Origin: DATBFG01 sp036558645
Lineage (GTDB): Bacteria > Acidobacteriota > Terriglobia > Terriglobales > Acidobacteriaceae
Length of the DNA stretch: 64,000 bases
Direction: 5' to 3'
NCBI GenBank assembly: GCA_036558645.1
Contig: DATBFG010000069.1
Coordinates: forward strand, 1 to 64,000
Shown here: piece after piece, positions 43,080-51,932 of the stretch
Position numbering within the stretch: the stretch's first letter is position 1
Layout: every line of letters begins with the position of its first letter
Position numbers and translations under genes: made by a program
Notes under the pieces: generated by a model
What the model was told of the DNA's origin: nothing
Database searches by the model: none
The model's input: only the letters and a program-made list of their open reading frames with translations

Positions 43080-44351
43080 TTAGGCGCTTGGAGAGGCGGG
43101 AAGCGAAGAATCATTTCGTGTAAAGGGCGCACGCGGGATCTTGCGGCCATTGCTCGGTACGGGCGCCTCCTGCGTGCGAACTTTGCGACGTTCGCCGCTC
43201 CAGCGCAGATCGGGCGTAAGTACATCTTGGAAACGCTCGATGCGATCGCGATGCGGCAGCAAGTCCTGAAGTATGGTTGCGATTTCGCTGTCGAGATCGT
43301 GGGTGGGGCGGTATTTCAACTCCAACAAGTGCTTTCGCTCTGGTTTGTAATAGTGCTCTTCAAGCTCCATGCGCGGATTCTCTAGGTGCGAAATCGGAAC
43401 AAATAATCCTTGGCTGCGCCCTGCGCGTTGTACCTTCAATGCAAGCTCGGTTAGATCATGCACCTCTTCAAACTGGTTGAAGACGCGGTACTCGCCGGTC
43501 TTTGGCGGGTTTTCTAACGCAAGGGTCAGACACTGCATCGAGTCTCGCAAGGGAAGGAATCCACGCTTTTGGTGACCTCTTCCATAGAGCGTAATTGGAT
43601 GGCCAATGACGGCCTGGCAACAGAACCGGTTCACCGCCGTTCCAAATGCCTGATCGAAATCAAGTCGGCTCCAGAGGCGCGCATCCTTTGCCGGCGAGCC
43701 ATTGATGCGCGTTCCGAATACAACTCCTTGCATGACATCTGTGGCTGCAAGACCGTAAATTTTCGACGCAAACATGATGTTGTTCGACCCATGTACCTTT
43801 GACCAGTGATACCAGGAACCTGCTTGGCGGGGAAACGGTAAGCGGTCTTTCTTTCCCTTGTATTCAATCTCGAAAAACCCTTCTGGGATATCCATGTTCG
43901 GAGTGCCGTACTCTCCCATCGTTCCCAACTTCAGAAGGTGAGTGCGCGGGCGAATATCACGAATCGCGAAAATCAAATTGAACGTTGTTGTGATGTTGTT
44001 GGTTTGAACGAACACAGCGTGGTGGACATCGATCATTGAGAAAGGTGCCGAAGGGCACTCGCCCAGATGCACTACGGCATCTGGTTTGAATTCCCGAAAA
44101 ATCTGCTGAACCAGGCTGTAATCGCGCAGGTCTCCGCACCAGAAATCCAATTCCTTGCCATATTGCCGCTTGAATGCCTTGAGTCGCTCTTCAATCGGAG
44201 CGATGGGAATCGCGCTGGTCGAACCCATTTCTTCGACCCACCGCCGGCGGAAGAACATGTCGGCTCCGCCAACGTCGTGGCCCATTGCTGTTAAGTGATT
44301 TGCCAATGACCAGCCTAAGTATCCATCTACGCCTGCGATAAACACTCTCAT
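43080..44351 (-). CDS. SQD1-like UDP-sulfoquinovose synthase homologue
   Basis: A 423-residue extended short-chain dehydrogenase. It follows plant SQD1/bacterial SqdB closely in motif order: FIAGVDGYLGWSLA (NAD binding), FWCGDLRDY, VVHLGECPSAPFSMID, LLKLGTMGEYGTPN, WYHWSKVHGSNN (Tyr and Lys of the catalytic YxxxK), DVMQGVVFGTR, YRVFNQFEE and NPRMELEEHYYKPE. SQD1 makes UDP-sulfoquinovose from UDP-glucose and sulfite. One difference is visible: the GEQRSAPYSM stretch of SQD1, quoted from memory, reads GECPSAPFSM here, so sulfite handling may differ. A tail of about 45 residues (RRKVRTQEAPVPS...) is extra. It sits between two polysaccharide genes and no SqdX-like lipid transferase is near, so the sulfosugar, if made, would go into the glycan. 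An alternative is a different UDP-sugar modification by the same fold. Confidence 0.8.
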   Translation of the reverse strand: MRVFIAGVDGYLGWSLANHLTAMGHDVGGADMFFRRRWVEEMGSTSAIPIAPIEERLKAFKRQYGKELDFWCGDLRDYSLVQQIFREFKPDAVVHLGECPSAPFSMIDVHHAVFVQTNNITTTFNLIFAIRDIRPRTHLLKLGTMGEYGTPNMDIPEGFFEIEYKGKKDRLPFPRQAGSWYHWSKVHGSNNIMFASKIYGLAATDVMQGVVFGTRINGSPAKDARLWSRLDFDQAFGTAVNRFCCQAVIGHPITLYGRGHQKRGFLPLRDSMQCLTLALENPPKTGEYRVFNQFEEVHDLTELALKVQRAGRSQGLFVPISHLENPRMELEEHYYKPERKHLLELKYRPTHDLDSEIATILQDLLPHRDRIERFQDVLTPDLRWSGERRKVRTQEAPVPSNGRKIPRAPFTRNDSSLPASPSA

Positions 44352-44395
44352 TGCCTGCGCGGTCCTTTTGTGTAATTGAGTTGTATTGATCCGGA

Positions 44396-45619
44396 TCAGT
44401 TATGGGGAAATTCGGGGGAAGCTGCATTCGGTTCTACGTACCCAGATCGTTGCCGTATTTCCGATTGATCTGGAACGGTCTGACGTCGCGAAAGCAGCGA
44501 CAAGTAAAGCCGCTGATAGCGCTCGCTCATTTGTGCAGCTCCGAAGTATGCCGTTGCATGCCGGTGCGCCCGGTCTGCCATCTCGATTGCCGATTTCGGG
44601 TTATCGAGAACATAAAGAATTGCGTTTGCTGTTCCGTCCGGATCATTGATCGCTGTAACGATCCCGCAGCCTTCTGGAACAACCTCATTCACCCCGTAAA
44701 TGCGAGGAAGAATGACCGGAATGCGCAGATACATCGACTCCAAAATCACCATCGGTAAGCCTTCATAAAGCGAAGTCAATACCGATGCATCCATCGCACT
44801 GTAGACATGCGACAAATTTGCGACGTAGCCGAGATAATGGACCTGCTGATCGATTCCGAGGGATTTCGACAGAGTTTTCAAACTTTCATCCAGCGGACCA
44901 GCCCCCACAATCAAGAATCGGGTGTTCGGACGTTGCCGCAGAACTTGAGCTGCCGCCTGTAGGAAAATGTGCGGGGCTTTTTGCGGGACCAGGCGTGCAA
45001 TCATTCCTATAACGTTGCAGTGTTCGGCAATTCCTAGAGTGTTCTTGGCCTGCGCTTGATCGATTAAATCGGAGGCACGAGAAAAATCGAAACCGTCATG
45101 AATCGTGACAATATTGCTTTCCGGGCAGATTCCGCGAGCAAGCCAGCTGGCCCGCTCCTCCTTGGTCACGCTGACGATCTGCCCTCCAAGCTGAGCTACA
45201 CATTTTTCCAGAAAAACCAAAACGGAATTTCTTAGCGACGCATTCGGCTCGTCGAGATAGTCGTTGTTAGGTGTATACACGATCGCCGGTACGCCATTGA
45301 GCCAACCGGCGATCCTGCCCAGAAATCCTGCCTTGGCACCGTGAAGGTGGAGAACATCCGGTTGCTCGCGCTGAATCAGGCGGCACATTTGCGCCAAGTT
45401 CTTGACGTCATGCGTTAGCTTGATATCGCGCTCAACGGGGCAGAAGGCCGTTGGAATTTCAAGACGCGCGAGATCTTCGATCAAGGGCCCTTTCAGCGGG
45501 CCTGCGACCTTCATGGAAAACTGCGTTCGGTCCACATATGTCAGAATTCCCAACATCACGGCACGAATCCCCAGCTCTTCTGAGCGAGTGATATGCAAAA
45601 CTTTGAGTGGCTCTCTCAT
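44396..45619 (-). CDS. GT4-family glycosyltransferase
   Basis: A 407-residue GT-B glycosyltransferase. The N-terminal domain has KVLHITRSEELGIRAVML and DVLHLHGAKAGFLGRI; the C-terminal donor-binding domain has IGMIARLVPQKAP, FLIVGAGPLDESL, and the E-x7-E-like region TSLYEGLPMVILESMY. This is the usual GT4 pattern with a retaining mechanism on a nucleotide sugar. No membrane helix is evident, so it should act at the inner membrane surface on the lipid-linked glycan. It starts 18 bases after the aminotransferase stop and is followed 44 bases later by the SQD1-like gene. Donor and linkage cannot be predicted by eye; the neighbours offer an aminosugar and possibly a sulfosugar. Confidence 0.88.
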   Translation of the reverse strand: MREPLKVLHITRSEELGIRAVMLGILTYVDRTQFSMKVAGPLKGPLIEDLARLEIPTAFCPVERDIKLTHDVKNLAQMCRLIQREQPDVLHLHGAKAGFLGRIAGWLNGVPAIVYTPNNDYLDEPNASLRNSVLVFLEKCVAQLGGQIVSVTKEERASWLARGICPESNIVTIHDGFDFSRASDLIDQAQAKNTLGIAEHCNVIGMIARLVPQKAPHIFLQAAAQVLRQRPNTRFLIVGAGPLDESLKTLSKSLGIDQQVHYLGYVANLSHVYSAMDASVLTSLYEGLPMVILESMYLRIPVILPRIYGVNEVVPEGCGIVTAINDPDGTANAILYVLDNPKSAIEMADRAHRHATAYFGAAQMSERYQRLYLSLLSRRQTVPDQSEIRQRSGYVEPNAASPEFPHN

Positions 45620-45637
45620 GATTGATGGAGACTCTAG

Positions 45638-46849
45638 CTAACGGCGGATGTGTTCAATCACCTTGCGAACTGCTGAGATTACATCTTCCACATCGCCATC
45701 TGTCATCGATGGGCCGAGTGGCAGGGTTAACGTGCGATCCGATATCCACTCAGCGTTTGGGAACTGCCCACGGAAGTACCCCAGGCGTTGTTGAAAATAT
45801 GTGTAGAGGTGCACCGCAGTGTAATGAACCCCGGTACCAATGTTCTCGGCGCGAAGCGCTCCAAGAACGAAGTCACGTCCCTGAGTGAGAGCATCCAGAT
45901 CAAGTAATAGCGTGTACAAGTGGAGTGAATGTCGGGAGCGAGGCGGATCTGTGCGGCTCGGTAAGAAAACCGGCAAAGCACTGAATGCTTGGTTGTATCG
46001 CTCCCAGATCTGACTGCGGCGCTCGTAGTTCGGTTCCAACCGCTCCAACTGATGGAGACCAATTGCCGCCTGGAGATCCGTCATGTTGTACTTGAAGCCT
46101 GGCTCAACAACGTCGTAGTGCTTATAGCCGTGATGCGAGTATCGATTCCAAGCATCATGGCTCAGTCCATGTAGCGAAAGCGTGCGGACGCGCTGCGCGA
46201 TTGACGGATCATTTGTCGTGAGCATCCCTCCTTCACCAGTAGTGAGGTTCTTTGTTACATAAAAACTGAAGCAGGTAACATCGCCGATCGCGCCGACCTT
46301 GTATCCGGCGAATTCTGTCTCGATGGCATGGGCCGCATCTTCAATAATCCGCAGATCGCGTCTACGAGCAATATCCTGGAGGGAATACATGTCACAGGCT
46401 CGGCCTCCAAAATGGACAGGCAGCAGGGCCTTCGTTCGTGGTGTGATTGCTGCTTCGATGAGTGATGGGTCCATGGTCATTTTGAAGCGATCCACGTCGA
46501 CGAATACGGGCCGAGCGCCGCAATGCAGGATTGCGTTCGCGGTAGCCACAAAAGTCATCGGTGTGGTAATGACTTCGTCGCCAGGACCAATACCAATGAC
46601 CTTGAGGGCGAGGTGTAATCCCGCCGTGCATGAGTTCAGTGCCACCGCATGATTGGCACCGGTGTAATGCTTGAAGTGCTCTTCGAATTCATGAACCCGC
46701 GGTCCCGTGCCAAGCCATCCCGACCGCAGAGTCTGAACGACTTCATCAATTTCGGTCTCCTCAATCGACGGCTTTCCGTAAACGAGAAATGTCGGGCGGG
46801 TGGCCGTTCCGCCATGGATCGCCAGTTCTGAATGGACTCCAAGTCTCAT
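45638..46849 (-). CDS. DegT/DnrJ/EryC1/StrS aminotransferase
   Basis: A 403-residue PLP enzyme that would add an amino group to a keto-sugar nucleotide. It has the family start (YGKPSIEETEIDEVVQTLRSGWLGTGP in part), the cofactor aspartate in RIIEDAAHAIE, and the PLP lysine within CFSFYVTKNLTTGEGG. Near the end, IGTGVHYTAVHL is typical of the substrate site. No dedicated dehydratase or acetyltransferase gene is found next to it, so its keto-sugar must come from the epimerase/dehydratase genes of the operon or from elsewhere. It is located between two glycosyltransferases (49 bases after the upstream gene and 18 bases before the next), consistent with supplying an amino sugar for the repeat unit. 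ATG at 46849. Confidence 0.9.
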   Translation of the reverse strand: MRLGVHSELAIHGGTATRPTFLVYGKPSIEETEIDEVVQTLRSGWLGTGPRVHEFEEHFKHYTGANHAVALNSCTAGLHLALKVIGIGPGDEVITTPMTFVATANAILHCGARPVFVDVDRFKMTMDPSLIEAAITPRTKALLPVHFGGRACDMYSLQDIARRRDLRIIEDAAHAIETEFAGYKVGAIGDVTCFSFYVTKNLTTGEGGMLTTNDPSIAQRVRTLSLHGLSHDAWNRYSHHGYKHYDVVEPGFKYNMTDLQAAIGLHQLERLEPNYERRSQIWERYNQAFSALPVFLPSRTDPPRSRHSLHLYTLLLDLDALTQGRDFVLGALRAENIGTGVHYTAVHLYTYFQQRLGYFRGQFPNAEWISDRTLTLPLGPSMTDGDVEDVISAVRKVIEHIRR

Positions 46850-46898
46850 TACTTTGAGAGGGTCATGATTTGAATTGAGGCTTCAATCGGCAGGCACA

Positions 46899-48059
46899 TT
46901 ACAGTCGGGCCAACAACGCTTGTTCGATCTCCGCAAAGCCACGGTTCAGCGAGTGTTCAAGCGCCAGTTCTCGTCTTACCTGTCGTTTGTCCGAGGAATC
47001 ATTCGTCAAGGCTCGATCGATTGCAGCAATAAATTCCCCGGGGGTGCCGGGGGTAGATATGTGCTGCCCAAATGAGTCGAGCTCAGGCAAAAATGTCGAG
47101 ACAACTGGCTTGCCCATAACGAGATACTCGAGCACCTTGTTGGGACGAATGGTTCTTGCAAACTCACTCGTAATGTAAGGAATGATCCCGACATCAAAGG
47201 TCGCCACGTAGTCCGGAAGAAGGTCGTGTTGGCGCTGGCTGAGCAGTCGAATGTTTCTAAGCTCTCTTAGTTTCGCGGTGCTTACTCGCTCGGGTCCAAT
47301 TAGCACGAACGTCCAATCTGGTCTCTCGCGTGCCGCAAACTTCAGGAGGTCCTGATCTACCCACTCGTGGATGGTGCCGATGTATCCGATGATGGGATAT
47401 GGCAATGACGAGATCTCGGTTGCCCGACGCTCTGAATTCACGTAATGCCGCAGATTTGCGCCCTGTGGAAGAAGGTTTGCATCAGCACGGATCGCTCTTT
47501 TCTTAGCTAGCAACTGACGCGAAAGAACAAAAACCATGTCGGCCGAGGTGAGTAGTTTTCTCTCATCCTCGGCGAGATAGGAATGACTTGTCGAAATGTT
47601 GGGAAAATCGTGGACACAACAGTAAACCGTCAATCGCGGGCTCAGTTCAGAGCACACCTCTTGGATCAAGGCCGACGGATTGTAGGTCCAGACGACTGGA
47701 TTGTTCATATCTCGTTTCGCAAGCTGGCGTCTGATTTGCTGAACAAGTATCGTGCGGCTCTGCTGGCGCATCCATGTGGATTGTTGTCCTGGCAATACGA
47801 ATGGTGTCTGAACCGTAAGGCCCACAGGAATCTCCGTGCGCTGTTCTGGCCGTGCAATGACGTACTGCAGGCGGCCGGCAACACGCTTTGCATCACTCCA
47901 GGAGAATCGGAGAGTTCGTAGTCCGATGGTTTCTACAAAGAGTACTCGCCAGCCTGCAGCCGCAAATTGGCTTGAGATTTCTTGCGGTCCCTCCCAGACT
48001 TCATCCCAATTAATAATGGAGAAGCAGATCAGGCTGCGTTGTGCCGAACGAGGAGCCAC
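46899..48059 (-). CDS. GT-B glycosyltransferase
   Basis: A 386-residue protein with two Rossmann-like halves. The N-terminal half opens with LICFSIINWDEVWEGPQEI, a variant often seen in acidobacterial and cyanobacterial glycosyltransferases that act on surface glycans. The C-terminal half has IGYIGTIHEWVDQDLL, WTFVLIGPERVST and IIPYITSEFARTIRPNKVLEYL, ending in the donor-binding loop GKPVVSTFLPEL. These place it in the GT1/GT4-like group. The start codon is GTG at 48059, four bases after the stop of the polymerase gene upstream, so coupling is likely. No signal peptide. Donor unknown. A weaker start choice within the first 20 codons cannot be excluded. Confidence 0.82.
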   Translation of the reverse strand: MAPRSAQRSLICFSIINWDEVWEGPQEISSQFAAAGWRVLFVETIGLRTLRFSWSDAKRVAGRLQYVIARPEQRTEIPVGLTVQTPFVLPGQQSTWMRQQSRTILVQQIRRQLAKRDMNNPVVWTYNPSALIQEVCSELSPRLTVYCCVHDFPNISTSHSYLAEDERKLLTSADMVFVLSRQLLAKKRAIRADANLLPQGANLRHYVNSERRATEISSLPYPIIGYIGTIHEWVDQDLLKFAARERPDWTFVLIGPERVSTAKLRELRNIRLLSQRQHDLLPDYVATFDVGIIPYITSEFARTIRPNKVLEYLVMGKPVVSTFLPELDSFGQHISTPGTPGEFIAAIDRALTNDSSDKRQVRRELALEHSLNRGFAEIEQALLARL

Positions 48060-48062
48060 CGT

Positions 48063-49568
48063 TTAACTATGAATCGAAGACGTTGATTTGCGTCCCACTT
48101 GATACAAAGCGACACTCATTCCGAGAATGATCCAAACGTAGTTGACGAATAGGTTGTCGAGAAAAACGAAAGTCAGCAGCGCGCCTGCCATCGACGTGCA
48201 CAGTCCGATCTGCAACAGACGGAATTCCGGCGAGATTTTCTTGCTAGCGTTCAGCAGAAAACGGTAGATCCCTAACAAGAGCCATCCGAACACCGCCAGT
48301 CCTGGCACGCCCAGTTCTGCCAGAAATAAAATGTAAAGATTGCTGGGAGTTGGAAAAATAAATTGCATGAGTACGACGGAGTGGGCAGCTCCGTAACTCA
48401 TCGCGAGAAACGGAAAATTACCGATGCCAACACCCGTAAGGAAATGGTCTTTGGCCATCTCCCATCCGATTTTTGCCAAGCCGAAGCGCTGTTGGGCGGA
48501 GTCGGCCTGGCCGACGAGGCGCGCGAGGACAAATTCTCCGACATCCGCGGGGTAAACACCGACAGATTGCAGGAACGAAACGATCAATAGCAGTGCAATG
48601 CCACAGACGATTGCTCTGCGCAACATCCACCACAATTTACCTTGCGCAACTCGGGATGTTGCCATGTACAGAAATAGCGCCAATGTGATCAGGAATAGAA
48701 CGAAGCCACTGACGGAAAAGGACAACAGGAGGGAAAAAGCCTCTACCGTGAATAGCAGTAACGCTAGCTTTCGCCCAATGATGCGGGGATATCTGCCAAC
48801 CGCAAGCGCCAGAGTGATCGGCAAAATCAAAATCATGTAGCTTGCGAAGAGGGAGGGCTCTGTAAATGTCGATGGCGACCTCGGAAAACCTTGTGAACTG
48901 GAGTGAATCACATCTAGGTGGTAGATCGATCCTGGCAATTCGTAGAGTTCATCGGTTCGCAGAAGGCGGACCCACTGGAAGATTCCAAAAACCGCTGTAG
49001 CGAATCCGCTCCAAACTAAGGCTCGGAATGCCGTGTACGCCTTCTCGACATGATTAAGAACGGTGGGCAGTGAGCCCAGCAGTAACGCGCAGTAGATGCC
49101 CCAAAGTGCGGTGATGTAACTTCGGGCATCGGGCGAGTCCCGGCTGATACCGAGTTCCATGTATTGGTTCAACACCATCGACGTTCGAAAGCGTGTCGTA
49201 TTCAAGGTTGAGACAATTACTACGACCGTAAATACCAGCAGCGGCGTTGCCATGCTGGGATGAAAGGAGAACCCCTCCTTCCAGACGAGAAATCGAAATG
49301 CGACTGCCAGGATCAGCACACATCCCAGTAGTTCGCTCACCTTGATGTTTGCCCGGTAAGTCAGAACCAGCGTTCCTTGTAACGGCAAAGTGAGGAGCAG
49401 TAGGTACAAAATCCAGTTTGGTCGCACAATCCCGATAATCAGAATCGCCGACGTGGCCAAGGCTCCTAGAACCGCGAGAGGCTCGAATACGACCGCAAGA
49501 GCGAGAAAAGACAACACCGCGACCAAGGCATGTCGGTCCATGTCGTATTTCAACGCAGCTTGCTGCAT
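48063..49568 (-). CDS. Wzy/O-antigen ligase-like polysaccharide polymerase
   Basis: A 501-residue integral membrane protein with about twelve hydrophobic helices and one large periplasmic loop (around residues 205-240, FRASLVWSGF... to DELYELPGSIYHLDVIHSSS). The loop and the later GVGIGNFPFLAMSYG segment are typical of the O-antigen ligase/polymerase family (PF04932). In a Wzx/Wzy pathway it joins repeat units in the periplasm or ligates the chain. It is five bases after the flippase stop, which supports a Wzy role. The alternative is a WaaL-type ligase; these cannot be separated by motif reading. ATG at 49568. Confidence 0.82.
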   Translation of the reverse strand: MQQAALKYDMDRHALVAVLSFLALAVVFEPLAVLGALATSAILIIGIVRPNWILYLLLLTLPLQGTLVLTYRANIKVSELLGCVLILAVAFRFLVWKEGFSFHPSMATPLLVFTVVVIVSTLNTTRFRTSMVLNQYMELGISRDSPDARSYITALWGIYCALLLGSLPTVLNHVEKAYTAFRALVWSGFATAVFGIFQWVRLLRTDELYELPGSIYHLDVIHSSSQGFPRSPSTFTEPSLFASYMILILPITLALAVGRYPRIIGRKLALLLFTVEAFSLLLSFSVSGFVLFLITLALFLYMATSRVAQGKLWWMLRRAIVCGIALLLIVSFLQSVGVYPADVGEFVLARLVGQADSAQQRFGLAKIGWEMAKDHFLTGVGIGNFPFLAMSYGAAHSVVLMQFIFPTPSNLYILFLAELGVPGLAVFGWLLLGIYRFLLNASKKISPEFRLLQIGLCTSMAGALLTFVFLDNLFVNYVWIILGMSVALYQVGRKSTSSIHS

Positions 49569-49573
49569 TCTTG

Positions 49574-50926
49574 TTAGCTCAAAATCGATTCGGATGACTG
49601 TAGTGGAGTTGGTTCGATCTGAAGGGCAGGCTTACTCTCTCGAAGTAGTCGATGAACAAAGAATGTCGCGAGCACCACTCCGAATAGTTGAGTCAGGCCG
49701 TATACAGTCCCAGCTGCGAGAACTCCGTATGGAGGAATCAAAAACCAGTTGGCGGCAAGGCTCCCAATTGCCATCACGAGTGCGATCTGGCCGAACACAT
49801 CGGGACGATCAAGGGCGAGAAAGGCCAAACTCAACACGTTGTAAGCAATCAGCAAAACTGTACTCATCAAGAGAACGCCGACTAACGGCAAAGCTTCGCG
49901 GTATTGTGATCCGAGATACGGGAAGATCAGGCGCAATACTCCGAGGTAGAGAAAGGATCCAAAAAGGACAATTCCGCAGATGGACGCCACAAGATATGTA
50001 TGCCTGCGCAACCTGTCTGGCGTTGGCTCTGCCGAGAGCCGCGGCAGAAAGACCGTCACCAGAGCCGGTGAAATCATCGCAACTGGCTCTACCAGCACGA
50101 CCGCGACGGAATATATGCCAACCTCATGTACGGTACGGAAATGCGAGAGAAGGTATACATCCATTCGCCGGTAGAGAGCGAAGCAGATTGCCGCAACGGT
50201 CAACCACCCGGAGTAGCGAAACAAGCTGGATCGAAATTCGGAGAATTCGCCGGATTTTTCGTGCCATAACCGCGCCAAGTAAGGCGCTGCACTTACCACC
50301 AAACCTAAATGGACCAAGACCAGAGCAAGAATGAGAAACGTGGGCGTAAGATAAGCGCGTAAAAACCACGTCATCACAATTGCTGCAGCGAGGAAAAGTG
50401 TGTTTCGAAGGAACAGGTAGAGCTCATAGCGTCGGAACAAACATTGGCTCTGGAAAACGGCTCCGACGTACTCGGAGAGAATTACCGCGCCAGATCCCAT
50501 CACTGCCAGCATTAAGAGGTGCGGTTCGCGGTGCAGGTTTAAGAACCTGACGATCAGCGGCAAAGCAGGGATAGAAACACCAATCAGGATCGCGACGCTC
50601 GCTATCTTAAGAAGAAAGAAGAGCCAATGAAGATAAGCCGAGAAATCCGGTCGCGAGGTTCGATAAAAGGAAATATGCCGGACGAAAGTCTGGCCGATTC
50701 CCATATCCGCGATGAGTGGCACGAAAGCCAAGGTGTTGTATCCGAGAAAGAATGTTCCGAACTGTGCTGTGCCCATCTTGCGAAGCAACAACATGAATAC
50801 GAGGAACAATGTGACGCGAGCGGCTGCGAGGATCAGAAGCAACTGAAACGAGTGAGCCAGGTTCGAGCCGTCCTCCCGTGACAACTTGGCGCGAACAGCC
50901 GCAAACAATGAATTTCTCGATGGCAT
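49574..50926 (-). CDS. Wzx-like oligosaccharide flippase
   Basis: A 450-residue MATE/Wzx-type membrane protein with about fourteen hydrophobic helices. The N-terminus has FQLLLILAAARVTLFLVFMLLLRKMGTAQFG, quoted in part, followed by the PLIADMGIGQTFVRHIS segment, the conserved second-helix pattern of the polysaccharide biosynthesis family (PF01943/PF13440). It should flip lipid-linked repeat units to the periplasmic face. I use the ATG at 50926; a GTG directly before it gives one extra residue. It begins six bases after the epimerase stop and ends five bases before the polymerase start, so translation is probably coupled. Substrate specificity is unknown. Confidence 0.85.
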   Translation of the reverse strand: MPSRNSLFAAVRAKLSREDGSNLAHSFQLLLILAAARVTLFLVFMLLLRKMGTAQFGTFFLGYNTLAFVPLIADMGIGQTFVRHISFYRTSRPDFSAYLHWLFFLLKIASVAILIGVSIPALPLIVRFLNLHREPHLLMLAVMGSGAVILSEYVGAVFQSQCLFRRYELYLFLRNTLFLAAAIVMTWFLRAYLTPTFLILALVLVHLGLVVSAAPYLARLWHEKSGEFSEFRSSLFRYSGWLTVAAICFALYRRMDVYLLSHFRTVHEVGIYSVAVVLVEPVAMISPALVTVFLPRLSAEPTPDRLRRHTYLVASICGIVLFGSFLYLGVLRLIFPYLGSQYREALPLVGVLLMSTVLLIAYNVLSLAFLALDRPDVFGQIALVMAIGSLAANWFLIPPYGVLAAGTVYGLTQLFGVVLATFFVHRLLRESKPALQIEPTPLQSSESILS

Positions 50927-50932
50927 CACGAG

Positions 50933-51907
50933 TTAATTGCAGGTCAAAGCGTTCGTGGCTGCGCCTGACGTTTTGTCGCAGTGCCACTTATAGAGGTTGC
51001 GGACGCCATCTTCTAAATCAAATCTAGGTGTGTATCCGAGGATATGCTTGATCTTCGTGATGTCGGATCGATTCCTTGGGATGTCGCCGGCTCGAGGAGG
51101 CTCGAATCGAATGTTAGGCTGAAGATTCGTGACGCTGGCTAAGATGTTTGCCAGTTCCAGGATTGATGTTTCAACTCCAGTGCCGACCTGGAATACCTCG
51201 CCTTCGACTCGTGTTCTCGAAGCAGGCGACAGGCAGAGTTCAATTGCCTGGCACACATCCTTCACATGGACAAAGTCCCTGGTTTGCGAACCGTCACCGA
51301 AGATTGTGAGAGAGTCTCCCTCAAGCATGGTCCGCAAGAATTTGGCCACGACGCTTGGTTTCCGCTGGCAGTGGGGTCCGTAGACATTCGAAAAACGCAG
51401 TGCCACTGTGGGGATTCCAAAGGAATGCCAGTATGCCGAGCACAATGCCTCACCTGCCATCTTTGACGCGCCGTATGGAGACTTGGGAGTTGCGGCCATT
51501 TGCTCATTCACCGCGGACATGCATGAACCGACGGCAGCGTTGGACGATGCGAACACAAACCGAGAGATATCTTGCTTTTTGCACGCTTCAAGCAGGTGAA
51601 TGATCCCCTGTATGTTCGCGCGGTAACACTCCACTGGGTTGTCCAGCGAATCGGGCACGCGCGTGAACGCGGCTAGGTGAACCACGGCATCCTGTCTGGC
51701 TACGGCGTCAAAGCAGGCCCGCTCATCGCGAATATCTCCTCTTATGACTCGAATGCTCGAACCGTTTCGACGGGAGAGTTCCGCGTCGTACACGGCATTT
51801 GAGAAGTTGTCGAAGAGCGTGAGTTGATAGTCTCCGGAGCGAAGGAGGTATTCGCTGAGATTGGTGCCGATGAATCCGCAACCGCCTGTAATCAATATTC
51901 TTCGCAT
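50933..51907 (-). CDS. NAD-dependent nucleotide-sugar epimerase/dehydratase
   Basis: A 324-residue extended short-chain dehydrogenase acting on UDP- or dTDP-sugars. Motifs: RRILITGGCGFIGTNLSEYL at the N-terminus (GxxGxxG), VRGDIRDERAC, VHLAAFTRVPDS, and catalytic SPYGASKMAGEALC (Ser/Tyr/Lys). The late RFSNVYGPHC and FGDGSQTRDFVHVKDV are standard for UDP-glucose 4-epimerase-like enzymes. I place the start at the ATG at 51907, where homologues begin; in-frame ATG 51928 and a further upstream start that would overlap the chain-length gene are possible, and none has a convincing ribosome-binding site. It is the third gene of the operon. Product sugar (galactose, galactosamine or another) is unknown. 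Confidence 0.85.
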   Translation of the reverse strand: MRRILITGGCGFIGTNLSEYLLRSGDYQLTLFDNFSNAVYDAELSRRNGSSIRVIRGDIRDERACFDAVARQDAVVHLAAFTRVPDSLDNPVECYRANIQGIIHLLEACKKQDISRFVFASSNAAVGSCMSAVNEQMAATPKSPYGASKMAGEALCSAYWHSFGIPTVALRFSNVYGPHCQRKPSVVAKFLRTMLEGDSLTIFGDGSQTRDFVHVKDVCQAIELCLSPASRTRVEGEVFQVGTGVETSILELANILASVTNLQPNIRFEPPRAGDIPRNRSDITKIKHILGYTPRFDLEDGVRNLYKWHCDKTSGAATNALTCN

Positions 51908-51932
51908 GTGGATGAGGTTCAGCCTCATTCGA

